From assembly GCA_002839375.1 (NCBI GenBank), contig PGXY01000005.1, positions 1 through 64,000 of the forward strand: 64,000 bases of DNA, read 5' to 3'. Made by a program: the position numbers and the translations under genes. The DNA is from Spirochaetae bacterium HGW-Spirochaetae-1. Its GTDB lineage: Bacteria > Spirochaetota > UBA4802 > UBA5550. Numbering within the stretch: position 1 is the stretch's first letter; every line of letters begins with the position of its first letter. Below are positions 34,238 to 42,627 of this stretch, piece by piece. The notes below the pieces were generated by a model that did no database searches, was not told where the DNA came from, and saw only the letters and a list, made by a program, of their open reading frames with translations.

Positions 34238-35315
34238 TCCCGTTCCCGTTGCGCCGAAAATCAGCGGGCGATACACCGGTCATTTTCTTGAATGTGGCAT
34301 GGAAGGCTGAATAGGAGTTAAACCCCACGGCAAAGGATACGGAAAGGATATGCCTGTCCGGCTCATCCATGAGCATTTTCTTGGCTTCATCGATGCGGTA
34401 CCGGTTGACGAAATTGTTGAAGTTCATGTTATGGTATGTATTCAAAAACTGCGAGAGCTGGTTTTTCGTCAGGTCCAGGGCCTCGCTCAGGCGAGTCAGG
34501 GAAAGGTCCTCGTCGCAAAAGAGCTTCTCATCTTCCATGATGATTTTCAACTGCCTGTCTATGCTGTTCCGGTTAACATTGTCAAGGTACGATTTGGCAT
34601 ATCTCTTTTTTTTGGCCGGGATCGTACCGAACTGCATAAGGTACGGGTACCTGATGGAAATCAGGTAAAAGCTGATGACGATAAGGCTGATGATGACACT
34701 GTCCAGCATCAGGAGCCGCGGCGACAGTGTCACTGCGCCGGCAACGCCCATGATCCCCAGGAGAAGCCAGATGATAAGCAGTGTTATCAACAGGTTTAGG
34801 GGCTGGTATACGAAGTTTTCCCTGGGCCTGCGGAACCAGATATGCCATATGGAAAGGGATATGTAAAAAACCGGCACCACCACCGCGGCCATAGACGATA
34901 TCAGGATTTGAATGAATTTGTAGTCTCCCTGAATGAGAAACATCTTCACCAGGCTGCTTTTCGTCTCATCCGGAGCAAAGGCGATGGGCAGTATTACGAT
35001 GACGACTACCATGAGCGGGATGAAATTCACCACGTCATAATAATAAAATTTCTGCTTGTCCTTGATGAAGCTCAGTACATACAGATACAGGAGCGGGCCG
35101 ATGCTGATTTCCACGGGCAGAAGAAAAAGAAAATAGTTGGGATAATCAAAAATGGCCTTGGTATGCAAAAGGTTGATGAAAAGCGTCAGGTAACCCAGCT
35201 CTGCTATGAATATGGCAAGCACAACGTTCCTGAAGCGCCATGGTCTGATGAGCAGGCCCAGTGCCATTAAGAAGCTCAGAAATATTGTGGAATGTATGAA
35301 GAGGGATATGTCCAT
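34227..35315 (-). CDS. Membrane-integral AraC-family regulator
   Basis: A 362-residue protein with seven predicted membrane helices in the first 230 residues and an AraC-type double HTH at about 255-360. The second HTH is recognisable as ILSVSFAVGFNSYSAFHATFKKMTGVSPADFRR. This architecture couples a membrane sensor directly to DNA binding at the inner membrane. It overlaps the 3' end of the convergent radical SAM gene by 11 bp, so co-regulation by antisense transcription is possible. Its targets are unknown. Confidence 0.85.
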   Translation of the reverse strand: MDISLFIHSTIFLSFLMALGLLIRPWRFRNVVLAIFIAELGYLTLFINLLHTKAIFDYPNYFLFLLPVEISIGPLLYLYVLSFIKDKQKFYYYDVVNFIPLMVVVIVILPIAFAPDETKSSLVKMFLIQGDYKFIQILISSMAAVVVPVFYISLSIWHIWFRRPRENFVYQPLNLLITLLIIWLLLGIMGVAGAVTLSPRLLMLDSVIISLIVISFYLISIRYPYLMQFGTIPAKKKRYAKSYLDNVNRNSIDRQLKIIMEDEKLFCDEDLSLTRLSEALDLTKNQLSQFLNTYHNMNFNNFVNRYRIDEAKKMLMDEPDRHILSVSFAVGFNSYSAFHATFKKMTGVSPADFRRNGNGTRS

Positions 35316-35354
35316 AGTATGATATTATTGCCGGGTCCATTATTATTGATACAT

Positions 35355-35526
35355 AGGAATTTCCGCCGCCGGAAACCAGTTCATGGGACACAAAATGTCA
35401 TACTTATGCTGAGCTTGTCGAAGCATCCGAAGCTGATCCCGGCGACCTTAGATTTACTGTATTGCTAAAATATTCCGAAAAGGCAAGGCTTTTTAAAATT
35501 TTCGCATGCCAACAGGGAAATTTTTG
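35355..35526 (+). repeat. Full-length copy of interspersed repeat family A
   Basis: About 172 bp: GGAATTTCCGCCGCCGGAAA, GGGACACAAAATGTCATAC, TGAGCTTGTCGAAGCATC, then TATTCCGAAAAGGCAAGGC and a T-run. It shares GCCGCCGGAAACCAGT with the 46780 copy and the middle with the 32511 copy. Confidence 0.85.
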
Positions 35527-35533
35527 CACTTTT

Positions 35534-35782
35534 TTACGCACTAACCCACTGATGAATATTAAGACATTTGCCTATTCGCATACCAAACTGTTTTTTCATG
35601 AAAAGCGAAACCTTGGTCAGGGAGGTTTTTACCAACGCCTCAATGGCCTGTTGGGCCTGGAAAGAAAACACCACATCGGATTTCATCGCAGTTCCGCATT
35701 CAGGACAGATAACAGGGTCTTTCTTGAAACAATGTTTTACTGCCTCCTGCCAGTTCTTCTTTTTGATATACGCAAACTTCCC
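35534..35782 (-). pseudogene. C-terminal fragment of a transposase-like protein
   Basis: A frame right after the thiolase stop encodes about 80 residues with a zinc-ribbon-like KDPVICPECGTAM preceded by KKKNWQEAVKHCF. This arrangement recalls the C-terminal end of IS91-type transposases (weak recognition). No start codon or SD fits; the frame simply continues past the thiolase stop. It is bounded by a family A repeat at 35355-35526, so it is best read as debris. Confidence 0.35.
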
Positions 35783-35783
35783 G

Positions 35784-36962
35784 TCACGCCCGCTCAAATA
35801 TAACAGCCGGTGCCATGGCCCCGCCCGTGCAGAGCGTTACCAGGGCGTAACGACCCTTACGGCGGCGCAGTTCATTGATGGCCGTGATAGTCAGGCGCGT
35901 GCCGCTGTTTCCCACGGGATGTCCCAGGGCCATGGCGCCGCCGTTTACATTCAGCCTGTCCATGTCGGCATCAAGTTCCTTTGCCCAGGCCAGGGGAATG
36001 GGCGCGAAGGCCTCGTTCACTTCGAAAAGGTCCATGTCCTGCATGGACAGCCCGGCCCCTTTCAGGACCTTCCGTGTAGCCGGAATGGGTCCTGTGAGCA
36101 TGAGCATGGGGTCGGAACCCACAACGGCGCATGCCGCCACGCGGGCCATAGGACTGAGGTTCAATTCCCTTACCCGTTCCCCGCTCATGAGAACCACGGC
36201 CGAGGCGCCGTCGGTAACAGGGCTCGATATCCCAGCCGTGATCCACTGCGTTCCAGCCACGGGCTTGAGTGCGGCGAGCTTTTCCGCCGTGGTGTCGGGC
36301 CGTATCGTTTCATCGACGGTCTGTGTTACAGGTCTTCCATCGATGTCCAGACCGTCAAAAGGCATGATCTCGTTTTTAAAATAGCCCTTTTCCGTGGCGC
36401 TGTGCGCCTTCGCATGGCTGGACGCGGCAAAGGCCTCGCACTCCTCCCTGGTGACGCCCCACTTTTCAGCGATGGCCTGGGCCACCTGCATCTGGCTCAT
36501 GGGCCTGTTCTTCACCCGCCGCAGGTAGAAGGGGGCCCAGGGATTTCCCATGGGGCTTCCGTTTGAGAGGGTGCCGTCCATGTCGGATTGTATGGGGTAC
36601 TTGGTCATGATTTCACAGCCGCTGGCGATGACCGTGTCCATCATGCCCGAGGCGATCATGGCCGTGCCGATCTGCAGGGCCGTAAGGCTGCTGCCGCACT
36701 GGCGGTTCACGGACATGCCAGGTACCTCATCGGGAAATGACGAGGCCAGGATTGCCATGCGCGCCAGGGTAAATCCCTGTTCGCCGATCTGGTACACCGT
36801 TCCGTTTATCACGTCATCGATTGATGCTGGGTCCAGATCGATGCGCAGCACCACCTCGTCCAGGACCCTTCCCAGAAGCTCCGGCGCCTTCCACTCACGC
36901 AGGTATCCCTTTCGTTTTCCCACGGGGGTCCGGACAGCGCTCACTATGAATACCTCTCTCAT
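35784..36962 (-). CDS. Acetyl-CoA acetyltransferase (thiolase)
   Basis: A 392-residue thiolase: catalytic Cys89 in VNRQCGSS, the His of ALGHPVGNSG (near 343) and the C-terminal Cys of CTGGAMAP (near 373) form the usual triad. It condenses or cleaves acyl-CoA with CoA, the last step of beta-oxidation. The start at 36962 has a GGAGGAAGG SD; a Met nine codons earlier does not. It follows the acyl-CoA dehydrogenase gene by 34 bp and ends the four-gene fatty-acid oxidation operon. A second thiolase in the same operon (40316-41620) suggests different chain-length ranges. Confidence 0.92.
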   Translation of the reverse strand: MREVFIVSAVRTPVGKRKGYLREWKAPELLGRVLDEVVLRIDLDPASIDDVINGTVYQIGEQGFTLARMAILASSFPDEVPGMSVNRQCGSSLTALQIGTAMIASGMMDTVIASGCEIMTKYPIQSDMDGTLSNGSPMGNPWAPFYLRRVKNRPMSQMQVAQAIAEKWGVTREECEAFAASSHAKAHSATEKGYFKNEIMPFDGLDIDGRPVTQTVDETIRPDTTAEKLAALKPVAGTQWITAGISSPVTDGASAVVLMSGERVRELNLSPMARVAACAVVGSDPMLMLTGPIPATRKVLKGAGLSMQDMDLFEVNEAFAPIPLAWAKELDADMDRLNVNGGAMALGHPVGNSGTRLTITAINELRRRKGRYALVTLCTGGAMAPAVIFERA

Positions 36963-36996
36963 GGCCTTCCTCCTCTGCTGTTCTTTCATTACATCG

Positions 36997-38145
36997 CTAT
37001 AGTCCCAGGGACCGTGAAATGATGAGCTTCATGATCTCCGAGGTCCCGGCGTAAATAGTCTGGATACGCGCGTCCACATAAAAACGAGATATGGGATATT
37101 CCGTGCAGTAGCCGTACCCGCCGAAAAGCTGCAGGCACCGGTCGGCGATTTCCTTGGCAGTCTCGCAGATCCAGTACTTGGCCATGCAGGTCTCCTTCAC
37201 CACATCCTTTCCCGCCATGTGATTCCTGATAAGGTCATCGACAAAGCTCCTGCCCACGGCCAGCTGCGAAGCGATTTCCGCCAGCACGAACTGCGTATTC
37301 TGGAAACGCGACAGGGGCCTGCCGAAAACCACGCGTTCCTTCACATACTGGACGGTCATTTCAAAGCACTGCTCGGCCGCGGCCTGGGAGGCCAGGGCGC
37401 AGACGAGCCGTTCGGGCTGGAGTTTCTTCATGAGGTATATGAATCCCATGCCCTCGCCGCCGATGAGATTTTCATCGGGCACGAAGCAATCATCAAAAAA
37501 TAGTTCCGCCGTGTCCTGGGCCTTGAAGCCGATTTTTTTTATGGGACCGTTGCGGCTAAAACCCTTCATGCCCCGCTCAACCATGAAAAGGCTCATGGCC
37601 TGGTGCGCCGGCGTTTCGGCACCGCCGGTTTTTGCCGCCACAACAATGAGATCCGCCAGTATGCCGTTGGATATGAAGGTCTTCTGTCCGTTGAGGAGCC
37701 ATCCCCCGTCGGCCTTCACGGCCTTTGTTTTCATGGAAGCGAGATCAGACCCGGCCTCGGGCTCAGTCATGGCCACGGCAAGAATATGCTCACCGGTGAT
37801 GCACCGGGGAAACCATCGCTCCTTCTGTTCCTCTGAACCAAAGGAATCCACGTAGGGCGCCACGATATCGCTGTGCAGGGACACGAGGACGCCGCTGGCG
37901 CCGCTCCTGCCCAGTTCCTCGGCAATAATGACAGAGTACAGAAAATCTGCGCAGGCGCCGCCGTATTTTTCATCGGCCCAGGGGAGCAGATACCCGTTGG
38001 CTCCGAATTTCAGCCATATTTCCCTGGGTACGATCCCCTCTTCCTCCCACAGCGGGTAGTCTGGGACCACTTCCTTTTCCAGGAAGCGCCGGAACGAATT
38101 GCGGAAAATATCATGCCCTTCGGAAAACTGCAGTGAACGGTCCAT
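36997..38145 (-). CDS. Acyl-CoA dehydrogenase, long-chain type
   Basis: A 382-residue flavoprotein of the acyl-CoA dehydrogenase family: N-terminal helical domain, beta domain with AMTEPEAGSDLASMKT (about 125-140) and KTFISNG, and the C-terminal helical domain. The tail reads YAGTSEIMK, with Ala where medium-chain enzymes carry the catalytic Glu. The candidate base is instead the Glu of CFEMTVQYVKER (near 268), the position used in long-chain and isovaleryl enzymes. It oxidises acyl-CoA to trans-2-enoyl-CoA. The ATG has a GGGAGGCC SD and is 12 bp after the stop of the multifunctional gene. Confidence 0.92.
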   Translation of the reverse strand: MDRSLQFSEGHDIFRNSFRRFLEKEVVPDYPLWEEEGIVPREIWLKFGANGYLLPWADEKYGGACADFLYSVIIAEELGRSGASGVLVSLHSDIVAPYVDSFGSEEQKERWFPRCITGEHILAVAMTEPEAGSDLASMKTKAVKADGGWLLNGQKTFISNGILADLIVVAAKTGGAETPAHQAMSLFMVERGMKGFSRNGPIKKIGFKAQDTAELFFDDCFVPDENLIGGEGMGFIYLMKKLQPERLVCALASQAAAEQCFEMTVQYVKERVVFGRPLSRFQNTQFVLAEIASQLAVGRSFVDDLIRNHMAGKDVVKETCMAKYWICETAKEIADRCLQLFGGYGYCTEYPISRFYVDARIQTIYAGTSEIMKLIISRSLGL

Positions 38146-38157
38146 AAAGGCCTCCCG

Positions 38158-40305
38158 TTAATTGTTCGGATAGAATTTTTTACCCGCGACTGCCATGTCT
38201 TTCAGTATCTGCGCCGGCCTGAACCGCTCGCCATATTTCTCCACGCACTGTTCCATGCGCGCCGTGACAGAGCCGATCCCCTGGCTGTCCATGTATCGGA
38301 AGGGACCTCCCGTGAAGGGCGGAAACCCCAGGCCGAAGACGGCCCCGATATCCCCGTCGCGGGGATCTGCAATGATGCCCTCCTGTAGGCAGAGAGCGGC
38401 CTCGTTTATCATCATGAGACTGACGCGCTGCTGTATCTCTTCAGCAGTAAAGTTTTTCCGGGGGCTGCCACTGAACAATGCATAGACCTCGGTGTTGACG
38501 GGACGCTTTCCTTTTTTAGAAGGAACATCGTAGCGATAGAGCCCCTTGCCGCTCTTGCGGCCCTTGAAGCCCTTTTCCACGATCTTTCCCAGGTCATAAG
38601 GCGCCGCAATGCCCCGGTCTTTGAAAATGACGGCAAGCTCCCTGGTCACATGGGTTCCCACATCGATGCCCACCTCGTCGAGGAGCGCCATGGGACCCAC
38701 GGGATACCCGAATTGTTTCATGGCCCCGTCAATGGCGGGAATCTCGGCACCCTCGTAGACCAGCAAACCGCTCTCGAAAAGAAGGGGCGCCAGGATGCGC
38801 GTCGTGTAGAATCCCGGCCCGTCCTTCACCACGATGCAGGTCTTGCCCTGGCGTATGCCGAATTCCAGGACCGTGGCAGTCACCCAGGGAGCGGTCTCCT
38901 TCGTGGTGATGATCTCCAGCAGCGGCATCTTCGGCACGGGTGAAAAGTAATGCATGCCCACAACGTTTTCCCGGCGTGAGGCTTCGGCGGCAATGGCCGT
39001 AATGGGAATGGCCGAGGTGTTGGAGGCGAATATAGTCCGGTCGCCCGTTGATTCCTCCACTTCCCGGAGAACCTTTCGCTTCAGGGTAATATCCTCGAAT
39101 ACCGCTTCAATGACAAGGTCCGTGTTTCTGAAATTGCGGTAGTCGTCACAGGGAACGATCTTGCCGTACTGCACATCGCGCTCAAAGGGGGTCAGGGCGC
39201 CGGACCGGGACCGCTTGTCCAGGCCCTTCCATATTTCCTTCATGCCCCGGGCCGCGGCGTCGAGAGTCATGTCCTTGAGGAGGATAGTGTCGGCGAGGCC
39301 CGTGGAAACCGCGGCAATGCCGTGACCCATGAGCCCGGCACCCAGGACTGCCAGTTTTTCCACAGCCACGATCTTATCTTTCAGGGGATTTTTTTTCAGG
39401 GCCGTCATGCCGAAGAAGAGGCTCCGCAGTGCCCCGGAAACGGGACTCAGGACCAGGTCGCCCAGGAGCTGGATTTCCTTCAGAAGTCCCTTTTTCATAC
39501 CCTTCCGGTAACCATAGGCGACCGAATCAATAATGGCCAGGGCTGCCGGATAGTGCCCCCGGGTCTGGCGCATGACCATCTTCCTGGCCTGGCTGAAAAT
39601 AATACGGCGGCCCAGGAAATTACCCTCGAGAATTTTTTCCATGAAGGAACGCTTTCTCATATTACGCTTCAGCCGACCCGAGGCCAGGTCCTTAGCCTTG
39701 GCGATGGCGATATCCTCCATGCCGTAGGGCGACACGATCTCGTCGATGAGGCCGATCTTCTTCGCCTGCTTCGGCCGGAAGCTCGTTCCCTGGAGCATGG
39801 CGGACAGGGCCTTCTGGATGCCGATGAGGCGCGGCAGGCGCTGCGTCCCTCCCCCGGCCGGGATCAGGCCCAGTTTCACTTCGGGAAGTCCCATCTGCGT
39901 TTTGGGCGAGTCCGAGGCGATGCGGTACCGGGCCGTGAGCGTCAGTTCCATGCCGCCGCCCAGGCAGCTGCCGTGTATGGCGCAGACCACGGGTATGGAA
40001 AGTGACTCGAGCTTATTGAGCACGACGTGGGCCTTGCTGATATAGTCGATAACCTCCTCCCGGGTTGTTTTCCGGTTCAGCTCGTCGATATCGGCGCCCA
40101 CGATAAAACTGTCCTTCTTGCCGCTCACAATGACCAGTCCCTCGATCTCCTGGTCATTTTCAAATTCCGGCATGAGGGCCGTAATCTCATCGAGGAGCCC
40201 GCTGGACACGGCATTGACCTTGGTGCCGGGACAATTCACGGTTATGACGGCCACATGGTCTTTCACTTTCACTTCAATATATTTCTTTTTTATCGTTGAA
40301 TTCAT
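38158..40305 (-). CDS. fadJ: Fused enoyl-CoA hydratase/3-hydroxyacyl-CoA dehydrogenase
   Basis: A 715-residue two-domain enzyme. The hydratase half (about 1-190) has GGGMELTLTARYRI with its Glu and GLPEVKLGLIPAGGG with the second catalytic Glu. The dehydrogenase half begins with VLGAGLMGHGIAAV (near 320, NAD-binding), has MHYFSPVPKMPLLE and the catalytic His in that segment, and carries the two C-terminal helical domains. It converts enoyl-CoA to 3-ketoacyl-CoA. A GGGGGAGCG SD supports 40305. Gene order thiolase-FadJ-dehydrogenase-thiolase defines a complete beta-oxidation operon. FadB-type naming is possible, so the symbol is moderate. Confidence 0.92.
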   Translation of the reverse strand: MNSTIKKKYIEVKVKDHVAVITVNCPGTKVNAVSSGLLDEITALMPEFENDQEIEGLVIVSGKKDSFIVGADIDELNRKTTREEVIDYISKAHVVLNKLESLSIPVVCAIHGSCLGGGMELTLTARYRIASDSPKTQMGLPEVKLGLIPAGGGTQRLPRLIGIQKALSAMLQGTSFRPKQAKKIGLIDEIVSPYGMEDIAIAKAKDLASGRLKRNMRKRSFMEKILEGNFLGRRIIFSQARKMVMRQTRGHYPAALAIIDSVAYGYRKGMKKGLLKEIQLLGDLVLSPVSGALRSLFFGMTALKKNPLKDKIVAVEKLAVLGAGLMGHGIAAVSTGLADTILLKDMTLDAAARGMKEIWKGLDKRSRSGALTPFERDVQYGKIVPCDDYRNFRNTDLVIEAVFEDITLKRKVLREVEESTGDRTIFASNTSAIPITAIAAEASRRENVVGMHYFSPVPKMPLLEIITTKETAPWVTATVLEFGIRQGKTCIVVKDGPGFYTTRILAPLLFESGLLVYEGAEIPAIDGAMKQFGYPVGPMALLDEVGIDVGTHVTRELAVIFKDRGIAAPYDLGKIVEKGFKGRKSGKGLYRYDVPSKKGKRPVNTEVYALFSGSPRKNFTAEEIQQRVSLMMINEAALCLQEGIIADPRDGDIGAVFGLGFPPFTGGPFRYMDSQGIGSVTARMEQCVEKYGERFRPAQILKDMAVAGKKFYPNN

Positions 40306-40315
40306 CACGCTCCCC

Positions 40316-41620
40316 CTATGCGGCGTTTTCCAGAATAATGGCGCTGCCGATAGCCCCGGCAGCACACCCGGCAACGAGACCGAACTGTTTCCCCTCGTCG
40401 ATCATGCGGTTACAGCACGTGGTGATGAGGCGCCCGCCCGTGGCGCCGAAGGGATGCCCGATGGACAGGGAACCGCCGTACAGGTTGAGGCGATCCTGGT
40501 CCACCTCCCCGATGCGGTCCGGCAGGTTGAATTTATCGCGGGCGAATTCTTTTGAACCGATACATTTCATGACGGCCAGCATCTGGGCCGAGAAGGCCTC
40601 GTGGATCTCCAGAACGCCCAGATCCGCGAAGGCAAGGCCGGCCTTTTTCAGGGCCGGGACCATGGAAAAGACGGGCCCCAGGAGAAGCTCCTCCAGGACA
40701 TTCTGTCCCGAATAGGCGAACGATCGTATATAGGCCTTGGGCTTCAGACCCAGTTCCCGGGCCCGGCTCTCGCGCATGAGGAGAACGGCCGAGGCGCCGT
40801 CCGTAAGGAATGAAGAGTTGGCCGCCGTTACCGTGCCGTATTTGCGGTCAAAGGCCCCCTTGAGTTTGCCGATGTTTTCCACGCGGGTCTCCTCTCGGGG
40901 TCCGTTATCAGCGGTAATGGCCGCTGACTGACCCGGCAGCACCACGGGCACAACCTCGCGGTCAAACACTCCTTTTCCCCACGCAACTACGGCCCTCTGG
41001 TGCGAAAGCTCGGCGAATTCATCCTGTTCACGGCGCGTGATACCCAGGCGCCGGGCCAGCCTGTCGGCGTTCTCTCCCATGATGAGGCCCGTTGAGTACT
41101 CGCCCAGGGCGGGCTTTTCCGGGACGATGAAATCCATGAATTTCATGCGCCGCAGGAGTTTCATTTTTCCTGCCAGGGTTTTGGGCCGCTTGAACATGGT
41201 CATGTCGAGAATGAATTCCCGGTATTTTTTCGATACCTTGATGTCTGGATCGGAAAAGGTTTCCACGCCGCCGGCGATAACCGCATCGGCATATCCCGTG
41301 GCGATGAGATCGGCACCATTGGTCACGGCCATGTTGGCCGATATGCACGCCACTGTGCAGGTATGGGCCGGAATGGTTTCCGGAAGCCCGGCACCCAGGG
41401 CGATCTCCCTGGCCACATTGGTGGTGCGGATGTCCGTGGCCACGCATCCCATGATCACATGGTTTATTTCCCGGGCTGAAACACCGGTTTTCGCCATGAG
41501 CCCCTTGACGGCATACCGGCCGATTTCCCATCCCATGAGGGAGCGGTACCCCGTTCCGGACCGCAGGAAAGGCGTCCTGCACCCGTCAATTACGGCGACA
41601 CGTTCAATCGTTCCTGTCAT
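40316..41620 (-). CDS. fadI: Acetyl-CoA acyltransferase (FadI-like thiolase)
   Basis: A 434-residue thiolase with Cys in TCTVACISANMAVT (near 93), HPFGATGGR (near 387) for the catalytic His, and a C-terminal GCAAGAIGSA with the second Cys. It cleaves 3-ketoacyl-CoA to acetyl-CoA and shortened acyl-CoA. It lies directly before the hydratase/dehydrogenase gene (10 bp), the usual fadI-fadJ order. First gene of the operon; a 29-bp palindrome lies 60-90 bp upstream of its ATG, and an AAGGGGAGG SD is present. Confidence 0.92.
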   Translation of the reverse strand: MTGTIERVAVIDGCRTPFLRSGTGYRSLMGWEIGRYAVKGLMAKTGVSAREINHVIMGCVATDIRTTNVAREIALGAGLPETIPAHTCTVACISANMAVTNGADLIATGYADAVIAGGVETFSDPDIKVSKKYREFILDMTMFKRPKTLAGKMKLLRRMKFMDFIVPEKPALGEYSTGLIMGENADRLARRLGITRREQDEFAELSHQRAVVAWGKGVFDREVVPVVLPGQSAAITADNGPREETRVENIGKLKGAFDRKYGTVTAANSSFLTDGASAVLLMRESRARELGLKPKAYIRSFAYSGQNVLEELLLGPVFSMVPALKKAGLAFADLGVLEIHEAFSAQMLAVMKCIGSKEFARDKFNLPDRIGEVDQDRLNLYGGSLSIGHPFGATGGRLITTCCNRMIDEGKQFGLVAGCAAGAIGSAIILENAA

Positions 41621-41679
41621 ACTGGCCTCCCCTTACACGTCCGTTTCCCGGCATAATCTGTTTGACATTGCCTATCCTC

Positions 41680-41708
41680 TTTGTTATATTGTCTTACAAT
41701 ATAACAAA
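41680..41708. promoter_or_regulatory. 29-bp palindromic operator of the beta-oxidation operon
   Basis: Arms TTTGTTATATTGT and ACAATATAACAAA flank CTT; the inverted repeat is perfect. A smaller palindrome (GCACT-ATAA-AGTGC, 41715-41728) follows. The site lies in the divergent spacer between the operon and the GntR gene, closer to the operon promoter, and would let one regulator control both. Confidence 0.75.
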
Positions 41709-41862
41709 TATATTGCACTATAAAGTGCCGGTCAATACTTTTTTACGGATTTCCGTCCCGTCAGTCCGGTATTATTAAAAGATTGACGGATGGGACATAT
41801 CATAAATTGTAGTCTTCAAGAGGCATGACCTGTACATGCAGCGCTACTGACGGAGTGTCATT

Positions 41863-42612
41863 ATGAAGCACGAAAATACCTTATCGGATATATCCCTCAA
41901 TCGAATACAGAAAACCCCCGACATCCCCAACCTCGTGGCGGGCCAGATAATAGAAAGAATAGCCCGGGGAATCCTGAAACCCGGCGACAAGCTGCCCTCG
42001 GAATTCGAGATGACCAAGAGCTTCGGTATCAGCAGGCTCTCCCTGCGCGAAGCCATGAAACTTCTCGAGGCCAAGGGCTATATCGAATCACAGGGCAGGA
42101 AGGGAAAGTTCATCCAGGACAGTTCAGAACATCAGCTGGAGACCAGGATTGAAGGAATTCTTCATGTAGACCATAAAAAGATATGGGAACTCCTGGCCGT
42201 GAGAAGAATCGTCGATTCCGAAGCGGCCCGCATGGCGGCCGAAAAGGCCACGAAAGCGCAGATTGCCAACCTGAAAAATTTCCACACCGATGTGGATAAA
42301 ATCGGCATAGACAACCTCCTGAATGTACGTGAAGGGGGGAAGCTCTATGCCCGCTTCTACAGCGACCTGGCCGATGCCACGAACAACACCATCTACGCCC
42401 AGCTCATGAAGACCATCTCCAGCATCATCAGGGGCGCACTGCCCTATAGCAGGGACAAGCTCCAGGACGTAAAAAGCGTGGGACGCATATTCTACGACCA
42501 TCACATAAAGATCATCGAAACGATCGAGAGCCACGACGGCAAGGCTGCCAAGCAGGCTGTGCTTGACCACCTGGACTGGCTGGAAAAAACCCTGAAGAAG
42601 ATCCTGGAGTAG
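41863..42612 (+). CDS. GntR-family regulator of FadR/FCD type
   Basis: A 249-residue regulator with an N-terminal winged HTH (about 22-90; IARGILKPGDKLPSEFEMTKSFGISRLSLREAMKLLEAKGYI) and an all-helical FCD-type ligand domain (about 100-240). Related regulators sense acyl-CoA or other carboxylic acids. It is divergent from the beta-oxidation operon with a palindrome in the spacer, so control of fatty-acid degradation is likely. The downstream hydrolase gene follows by 15 bp and is probably cotranscribed. A GGAG SD precedes the ATG. Confidence 0.9.
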   Translation: MKHENTLSDISLNRIQKTPDIPNLVAGQIIERIARGILKPGDKLPSEFEMTKSFGISRLSLREAMKLLEAKGYIESQGRKGKFIQDSSEHQLETRIEGILHVDHKKIWELLAVRRIVDSEAARMAAEKATKAQIANLKNFHTDVDKIGIDNLLNVREGGKLYARFYSDLADATNNTIYAQLMKTISSIIRGALPYSRDKLQDVKSVGRIFYDHHIKIIETIESHDGKAAKQAVLDHLDWLEKTLKKILE

Positions 42613-42627
42613 AAGGACGGTATAGCG

